Shown here piece after piece: positions 58,605 through 64,000 of a stretch of DNA of 64,000 nt. Each line of letters opens with the position of its first letter. Within the stretch, counting starts at the first letter, position 1. A program made the translations under genes and the position numbers. Origin of the DNA: Deltaproteobacteria bacterium (GTDB taxonomy: Bacteria; Myxococcota; Myxococcia; Myxococcales; SZAS-1); contig JAFEBB010000016.1 of the NCBI GenBank assembly GCA_018266075.1, positions 1 through 64,000 of the forward strand. The letters run 5' to 3'. The notes below the pieces were generated by a model. The model was not told the origin of the DNA, made no database searches, and was given only the letters and a program-made list of their open reading frames with translations.

Positions 58605-60611
58605 ATGGACAACCGAAGTGGTCTGCGCATCCGGCGCGTCGTGCTCTACAAGCACGGCGTCGCGTTCTTCGAGCGGCGCGGCAAGGTGCAAGGCTCCGCG
58701 GTCGTGCACCTCGACTTCAAGGCGCGCGATATGAACGACGTGCTCAAGTCGATGACCGTGCTCGATCTCTCGGGCGGCACGATCTCGGCCGTCAGCTACG
58801 ACTCGACCAAGCCGCTCGAGAAGCTCCTCGAAGAGGCGACCATCCGCATCCCCGAGCAAGGCAGCCTCACCGCGCTGCTCGGCCAGGTGAAGGGCGCTCG
58901 CGTGCGTGCGCGCGTGGGCGGCTCGCTCGTCGAGGGCAGCATCGTCGGTCTCGAGAGCGCCGAGGTGATGAGCGGCGAAGCCACGGCGACGCGCACGTTC
59001 CTGACGCTGCTCGTGGACGGCGCGCTGCGCACGTTCGACCTGCTCGAGCTGGGCGAGCTCACCTTCCTCGATGAGCCGGTGCGCAAGGACCTCGAGTTCT
59101 ACCTGTCGACGGTGCTCAGCTCGTACAAGAAGGACAGCAAGCGCGTGGCCCTCTTCACTGCGGGTGAAGGCGAGCGCGAGCTGTACACGAGCTACACGCT
59201 GGAGGCGCCGGTGTGGAAGACGAGCTACCGCGTGCTCCTCGACGCCGACGGCAAGCCCACGATGCAAGGCTGGGCCGTCGTCGACAACACCGGCGACGAG
59301 GACTGGGAAGATGTCGCGCTCACGCTCATCGCCGGGCTGCCGATCTCCTTCCGGCACGACCTGTACAGCCCGCGCTACATGACGCGCCCCGAAGTGCGCG
59401 TGCAGACCGAGACCAGCGCCGCGCCGGTGATCACCGAGGAGGGCTTCGCACCGCCTCCGCCTGCGCCGCCGCCGGCGTTCGGAGGTCCCCCGGGGGCCGT
59501 AGCGGCCGGGGCGCCGATGCGGTCGCGCGCGATGGCCAAGGCCGCGCCTGCGCCGATGATGCAGGCCGCGGCGATCGGCGAGGCGATGGAGCGCTCGGCG
59601 AACGTGCAGACCGTGGTGAAGGACGTGGGCGATCTCTTCGAGTACCGCGTGGAGAAGCCGGTCACGGTGCGCCGCAACCAGAGCGCGCTCGTGCCCATCC
59701 TGCACCGCAAGATGGAGGGCGGCCGGGTGCTGCTCTACAACCGCGAGAACCGTCCGAAGAACCCGCTCGCGGCGATCGAGCTCACCAACGCGAGCGAGCT
59801 CACGCTGGAAGGCGGGCCGCTCACCGTGGCCGAGCAGGAGCTCTACGTCGGCGAGGCCATGCTCGACACCATGAAGCCCAAGGACCGGCGCATCGTGCCG
59901 TTCGCGGTGGAGCTCTCGACCGTGGTCGAGGTGGAAGACAAGAACGAGACCGGAAACGCCTTCAAGGCCGTGCTCGCCAACGGCGTGCTCACCACCACCG
60001 CGTGGAGCTACAAGCGCACGCGCTACACCTTCCACAACAAGAGCCCGCGCAAGCACACGCTCTTCGCCGAGCACGCCAAGATGGGCTCGGGTTGGGACCT
60101 GGTGGACACGCCCAAGCCCGACGAGCTCACCGAGCGCTTCTACCGCTTCAAGCTCACGCTCGAGCCGCGCTCGGATCGCGAGCTGGTGGTGACCGAGCGG
60201 AGTACGCGGTACCAGTCGTGGCAGATCGTGGACTTCTCGCGCCAGGACGTCCGCTACTACCTCACGAGCAAGCTCATCGATCCCAAGACGGCCGGGGTGC
60301 TCGAGGAGATCGTCGCGCTGCGCGAGCAGCTCGGCGAGCTCGACCAGGAGAAGAATCGCCTCGACGAGGCACGCTCGACCATCTTCGAAGACCAGCAGCG
60401 CATCCGCGAGAACATGGGCGCGCTCAAGGCGGGCGCGGAGCAGCGGCAGCTCCTGGAGCGGCTCACCAAGAAGCTCGACGCGCAGGAGACGGAGCTCGAG
60501 AGCGTGGACGCCGAGCTCAAGAAGCTCGAAGCCCAGCGCAAAAAGCTCGAGGCGCAGATCGCGAACAAGGTGGGCGATCTCAAGTCGACGAAGGAGATCG
60601 GCGAAGCGTAG
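58605..60611 (+). CDS. DUF4139-domain protein with C-terminal coiled coil
   Basis: A 668-residue protein without signal peptide or membrane helix, so probably cytoplasmic. Early segments (VVLYKHGVAFFERRGKV) and the middle DUF4139-type beta region (LEAPVWKTSYRVLLDADGKP, then VVDNTGDEDWEDVALTLIAG) identify the family. A Pro/Ala/Met-rich linker (about 280-320) interrupts the beta region. The last about 110 residues are a charged coiled coil (LTKKLDAQETELESVDAELK). The family's role is unknown; it may be a scaffold. Confidence 0.78.
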   Translation: MDNRSGLRIRRVVLYKHGVAFFERRGKVQGSAVVHLDFKARDMNDVLKSMTVLDLSGGTISAVSYDSTKPLEKLLEEATIRIPEQGSLTALLGQVKGARVRARVGGSLVEGSIVGLESAEVMSGEATATRTFLTLLVDGALRTFDLLELGELTFLDEPVRKDLEFYLSTVLSSYKKDSKRVALFTAGEGERELYTSYTLEAPVWKTSYRVLLDADGKPTMQGWAVVDNTGDEDWEDVALTLIAGLPISFRHDLYSPRYMTRPEVRVQTETSAAPVITEEGFAPPPPAPPPAFGGPPGAVAAGAPMRSRAMAKAAPAPMMQAAAIGEAMERSANVQTVVKDVGDLFEYRVEKPVTVRRNQSALVPILHRKMEGGRVLLYNRENRPKNPLAAIELTNASELTLEGGPLTVAEQELYVGEAMLDTMKPKDRRIVPFAVELSTVVEVEDKNETGNAFKAVLANGVLTTTAWSYKRTRYTFHNKSPRKHTLFAEHAKMGSGWDLVDTPKPDELTERFYRFKLTLEPRSDRELVVTERSTRYQSWQIVDFSRQDVRYYLTSKLIDPKTAGVLEEIVALREQLGELDQEKNRLDEARSTIFEDQQRIRENMGALKAGAEQRQLLERLTKKLDAQETELESVDAELKKLEAQRKKLEAQIANKVGDLKSTKEIGEA

Positions 60612-60758
60612 GCAGTTCCTGGTTCCTGGTTGGCGATGGGTCCGAGGCGCACGCGTTGCGCCATCGCAGCCCCTCGCGCAAGCCGTGCATAGCGTGTGTC
60701 GCGTCCCCGGGCGCGCCGCTGGCCTGCTTCCTGCTCCCCTGGACGGCTGGACGCCAGG

Positions 60759-63257
60759 ATGCAGACCGAGCCCGCCATCGCCGGAAGCCCCGCCCCTGCG
60801 CCGCTCGCGCACGTTGGGCTCTCGAGCGCCGAGGCCGAGCGCCTGCTGAAGGCCCACGGGCCCAACGTTCTGTCCATCAAGCAGAAGCGCAAGGGGCTGC
60901 TGCGCACCATCGCCGCCGCGCTGCTCGACCCGATGGCGCTCATGCTCCTGATCGCCTCGATCATCTACTTCTTCCTCGGCGACCGATTCGATGCTGCGGT
61001 CGCGCTGGGTGCGCTCATTCCGGTGGTCGGCGTGGAGATCGTGCTCGAGGGCCGGGCTGAACGAGCGCTGGAGAAGCTTGCTGAGCTCGCGGCGCTCCAG
61101 GCGCGCGCCTGCCGCGACGGCAGTTGGGTGCGCCTCGACGCGGCACGGCTCGTTCCCGGCGATCTCATCGAGCTTCGCGAGGGCGATGTCGTGCCGGCGG
61201 ACAGCGAGATCCTCGAGGGCACCCAGCTCCTCCTCGACGAGAGCCTGCTCACCGGAGAGGCCCACCCCGTCGACAAGCGCTTCGGCTGTGGCGAGCGCGC
61301 GCTGGCGGGCACGGTTGTCCTCGCGGGGCGCGCCACCGCGCTCGTGGCAACGACCGGCGTTCACACCGAGTACGGCCGGATCGGCGCGCTCGTCGCCGGT
61401 GTCGCGCCCTCGCACTCGCCGCTTCAGCGCTCGATCCAGAAGCTCTTCGCGCGCCTGGCGGTGGTTGCTGGTCTCGCGTGCGTGGCGGTGGTGGCGCTGC
61501 TGCTCCTCTCGGGTCAGGGCCTCGGCCAGAGCCTGGTCGCCGGCGTGAGCCTCGGCGTCGCGGCCATGCCTGAAGAGTTCCCGATGGTGTTCACGCTCTT
61601 TCTGACGCTCGGCGCGTGGCGCTTGAGCAAGCAGAACGCGCTCGCGCGCAAGCTCACCGCGGTGGAGACGCTCGGCGGCACGACGGTCATCTGCACCGAC
61701 AAGACGGGCACGCTCACCCTGGGCCGCATGGCCGTCGCCGAGGCGATCCCCGTCGGCGGCTGCGACGCACGACGGCTGCGCGAAGCGGCCGTCCTCGCCA
61801 GCGAGCCGACGCCGTTTGATCCCATGGAGCGCGCGCTGCTCGCCGATGCGGCGTCTCACGGCGTCGACGTCGAGTCGCTGCACGCGGGCGCGCTCGTTGG
61901 CGACTACCCCTTCGATCCCAAGCGAAAGCTCGTCACGCACGTGTGGCGTCATGAGCGTGCGCACCGCGTGTTCGTGAAAGGCGCGGTCGAGGGCGTCCTC
62001 GCCGCTGCGCAGATCGACGCCACCGAGCGCGCGCGGCTCCTCTCCGAGAACGCGAGGCTGGCCGAGTCGGGGATGCGGGTGATCGCGGTGGCTGAAGGCG
62101 CGCTCGCAGGTCCGCCGTCGGGCGAGCGCCTGCGCGACGAGTCCGCGCTTCGCGTGCTGGGCCTGGTGGCGCTCGAAGATCCCGTGCGACCTGGCGTGAT
62201 GGAGGCGCTGGCCGCGTGTCGGAGCGCGGGCGTGCGCGTGGTGATGATCACCGGCGACCACCCGCTCACCGCACACGCGGTCGCGAACGGATTGCAGCTG
62301 CCGCACGACGACGCGGATCCAGTCATCACCGGCGACGCGGTCGACGCACTTGACGACACCTCGCTCGCTGCGCGGGCGAAGCAGGTGAGCATCTTCAGCC
62401 GCATGCGGCCTGAGCAGAAGTTCCGACTGGTGAAGGCGTTTCAACGCGATGGCGAGATCGTGGCCATGACCGGCGACGGCGTGAACGACGCGCCAGCGCT
62501 GCGACAGGCCGACATCGGCGTGGCCATGGGCGAGCGCGGCACGGAGGTCGCGCGCGAGGCCGCGAGCCTGGTGCTCCTCGACGACAACTTCGCCACCATC
62601 GTCCAAGCCGTTCGTGGCGGCCGCCGCATCGCCGACAACCTGCGCAAGAGCTTCGCGTACCTCATCGCCTACCACGTGCCGATCATCTTGCTCGCGCTGC
62701 TCGCGCCGCTCCTGGGAATGCCGCTCCTGCTCCTGCCGGTGGAGCTGGTGTTCCTGGAGCTGGTGCTGCACCCGACGGTGGCGCTGGTCTTCGAAGGCGA
62801 GCCCGCCGAGCGGGATCTGATGACCCGTCCGCCGCGGCGACCGACGGCCGCGCTGATCGATGCGCGCAGCACGCTGCGTCCGGTGCTGCTCGGGCTCACA
62901 CTGACGGTGGTCAGCCTCGCCATCTATGCGCGCGAGCTCGCGATGAGCGGCGAGCTGATCGCGCGGGCCATGGCCTTCGTCGCACTGGTCGTGGGCGAGG
63001 CGCTGCTGGTGCTGACGGAGCGCTCACCGGGGTTGCCGTTCTGGCGCGCCAGCTACCGAGGCCAGCGCACGCTCGCGCCGGTGCTCGCCGCCAACGCACT
63101 GGCGCTGGCGCTGGTGCTCTACGTTCCACCGGTCGCCGAGGCGTTCCACCTCGAGTCGCTCTCCCGGATGCAGCTCGGCGCAGCGGTGCTCGCGGGCGCG
63201 GCCGCGACGCTGTGGGGCGAGCCGTGGAAGGTGATCCGCGCTCGGAGGACGACATGA
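60759..63257 (+). CDS. P-type cation-transporting ATPase
   Basis: An 832-residue P-type ATPase. Phosphorylation motif CTDKTGTLT, actuator LTGEAHPV (TGE), hinge [12 protein letters not shown], and a TM4 motif [11 protein letters not shown] in place of the PEGL of calcium pumps. Helix count (about ten) and the short N-terminus fit the P2-like group; there are no heavy-metal CxxC motifs. Transported ion is uncertain (calcium, magnesium or another cation). The ATG at 60759 was chosen; the gene overlaps the next one by ATGA. Confidence 0.92.
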   Translation: MQTEPAIAGSPAPAPLAHVGLSSAEAERLLKAHGPNVLSIKQKRKGLLRTIAAALLDPMALMLLIASIIYFFLGDRFDAAVALGALIPVVGVEIVLEGRAERALEKLAELAALQARACRDGSWVRLDAARLVPGDLIELREGDVVPADSEILEGTQLLLDESLLTGEAHPVDKRFGCGERALAGTVVLAGRATALVATTGVHTEYGRIGALVAGVAPSHSPLQRSIQKLFARLAVVAGLACVAVVALLLLSGQGLGQSLVAGVSLGVAAMPEEFPMVFTLFLTLGAWRLSKQNALARKLTAVETLGGTTVICTDKTGTLTLGRMAVAEAIPVGGCDARRLREAAVLASEPTPFDPMERALLADAASHGVDVESLHAGALVGDYPFDPKRKLVTHVWRHERAHRVFVKGAVEGVLAAAQIDATERARLLSENARLAESGMRVIAVAEGALAGPPSGERLRDESALRVLGLVALEDPVRPGVMEALAACRSAGVRVVMITGDHPLTAHAVANGLQLPHDDADPVITGDAVDALDDTSLAARAKQVSIFSRMRPEQKFRLVKAFQRDGEIVAMTGDGVNDAPALRQADIGVAMGERGTEVAREAASLVLLDDNFATIVQAVRGGRRIADNLRKSFAYLIAYHVPIILLALLAPLLGMPLLLLPVELVFLELVLHPTVALVFEGEPAERDLMTRPPRRPTAALIDARSTLRPVLLGLTLTVVSLAIYARELAMSGELIARAMAFVALVVGEALLVLTERSPGLPFWRASYRGQRTLAPVLAANALALALVLYVPPVAEAFHLESLSRMQLGAAVLAGAAATLWGEPWKVIRARRTT

Positions 63258-63709
63258 GCTTTCAACCGCGCCGCATCCTGGTTGCCACCGACTTCAGCGA
63301 CTTCTCGCGAAAGGCCGCGGACCTCGCCGTCGACCTGGCGCGGACGTACCACGCGACGATCGAGCTCACGCACGTGATTCCCTTCGCGCGCGGCGTGGCG
63401 GCGGCGCTCTCGCTTCACGACACGCGGCCCGAGGTCTTCGCGTTCGAGCGCTCGATGCGACGCCACGCGCTCACCGCGCTGGCCACCGAGGAGACGCGGC
63501 TGCGCGAGCTGGGCGTCGAGGTGAAACCGCATCTCCTCGAAGGCCCGACGCACGCTGCGCTCATCGCCGCCTCACGCGAGGCCGATCTGGTGGTCATCGC
63601 CACGCATGGACGCGGGGGCATCTCCAGGCTCGCGCTGGGTTCGGTGGCGGAGTCGGTGGTGCGCGGCAGTTACGCTCCGGTGCTCACCGTCCGCGCCGAC
63701 GCCCGCTGA
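63254..63709 (+). CDS. universal stress protein (UspA family)
   Basis: A 151-residue UspA-fold protein. The start RRILVATDFSDFSRKAADLA and the ATP-binding loop THGRGGISRLALGSVAESVV (GxxG, then GS) are intact, so it likely binds ATP. Translation is coupled to the P-type ATPase through ATGA overlap, which suggests it senses or tunes ATPase activity. Its last 26 bp overlap the end of a convergent MYXO-CTERM gene. Confidence 0.93.
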   Translation: MSFQPRRILVATDFSDFSRKAADLAVDLARTYHATIELTHVIPFARGVAAALSLHDTRPEVFAFERSMRRHALTALATEETRLRELGVEVKPHLLEGPTHAALIAASREADLVVIATHGRGGISRLALGSVAESVVRGSYAPVLTVRADAR

Positions 63710-64000
63710 CAGCCAAGGCGATCGCGGCGAGCGCGAGGACATCGAGGCCGCCGCCCGCCGAGCCGCAGCCGCCCTTCGTCGCGCCGCTGCCCGTGCTGCC
63801 GCTGCTTGCGCCGGCGGTCCCCGACCCGGTCGTGCCGGTCGCCGCCCCAGTCGTCGTCGCGCCGGCGCTCGTCCCCGTGGTGCTCGCCGTGGTGGTGCCG
63901 GTGGTCCCCGTGGTGGTCGAGGTCGTCGAATCGGTGCTCGACGAGCTGCTCGACGAACTCCCGGTCGTGCTCGAGCCGGTGCCAGTGCTCGTCGTGGTGG
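63684..64000 (-). CDS. C-terminal part of a MYXO-CTERM surface protein
   Basis: The minus strand is open from the right edge to a TGA at 63684-63686. The visible 105 residues are a Thr/Ser/Gly/Ala linker of about 75 residues, then GGCGSAGGG, a hydrophobic stretch (LDVLALAAIALAVS) and GRRRGR: the Cys-helix-Arg pattern of MYXO-CTERM. The protein is therefore probably sorted to the cell surface by the myxobacterial MYXO-CTERM route. Its functional domain lies beyond the window. It overlaps the usp gene end by 26 bp. Confidence 0.8.
   Translation of the reverse strand, partial: TTTSTGTGSSTTGSSSSSSSSTDSTTSTTTGTTGTTTASTTGTSAGATTTGAATGTTGSGTAGASSGSTGSGATKGGCGSAGGGLDVLALAAIALAVSGRRRGR

Noticed and set aside
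58008-62771. A 1587-codon minus-strand ORF
   Set aside because: Antisense of marR, the DUF4139 gene and the P-type ATPase. Composition is Arg/His/Leu-rich without motifs.

Overview
The window is GC-rich DNA from a myxobacterium or close relative (Myxococcota, formerly Deltaproteobacteria). Evidence: MYXO-CTERM tails (Cys, hydrophobic stretch, Arg cluster) on the GH25 protein at 39103-40791 and on the protein running off the right edge; a myxobacterial-type PilZ protein; many lipoproteins with Thr/Ser/Gly linkers; a sigma-54 layout at the secretion locus; and codons dominated by G/C in third positions. I see no tRNA, rRNA, CRISPR array, insertion sequence or prophage.

Region 1 (1-9.7 kb) is a non-flagellar type III secretion (T3SS) locus: sctI, sctJ, a small FliG-N-like protein, sctQ, a FliO-like protein, sctR, sctS, sctT, sctU and sctV, headed by a small protein that may be the needle or a secreted component. 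It is laid out as three transcription units. Each is preceded by the same roughly 36-bp inverted repeat (arms near GATCGCGCSGCGGACA around a C4-C5 spacer) and, 33-51 bp further on, by a -24/-12 sigma-54-like element. The simplest reading is one dedicated enhancer-binding protein switching on all three operons. No secretin, ATPase or stator gene is in the window. Just upstream lie a broken toxin-antitoxin remnant and the tail of an earlier gene.

Region 2 (9.7-25.4 kb) is mostly housekeeping: an HU/IHF-like protein with an acidic tail, a YihY/BrkB membrane protein, an exported NTF2-like protein, a PilZ protein, an RNase E/G with a large disordered insertion inside its S1 domain, a TIGR03960-type radical SAM protein, a Cys-rich lipoprotein, a Tim44/TerB membrane protein, mreB (no mreC or mreD beside it), a HEAT-repeat protein and an alpha/beta hydrolase.

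Region 3 (25.4-40.8 kb) is mixed: a LigE-like GST, a class II cAMP-phosphodiesterase-like exported hydrolase, a 14-repeat RCC1 protein, a large carboxypeptidase-regulatory-repeat protein, peptide deformylase, two small membrane proteins, a bifunctional salicylyl-CoA 5-hydroxylase/oxidoreductase, a YiiX-like peptidase, an acetyltransferase, lipoproteins and a MYXO-CTERM GH25 lysozyme.

Region 4 (41-64 kb) is rich in transport: a DevCA-type ABC exporter with its own fusion protein and NodT-type outer-membrane factor (41.0-45.5 kb); proline iminopeptidase; a LEA/WHy lipoprotein and a glycosidase-like lipoprotein; a marR-ClC channel pair and a DUF697-SCP2 fusion; a complete RND pump operon on the minus strand facing its own marR gene; a DUF4139 coiled-coil protein; and a P-type cation ATPase overlapping a universal stress protein gene.
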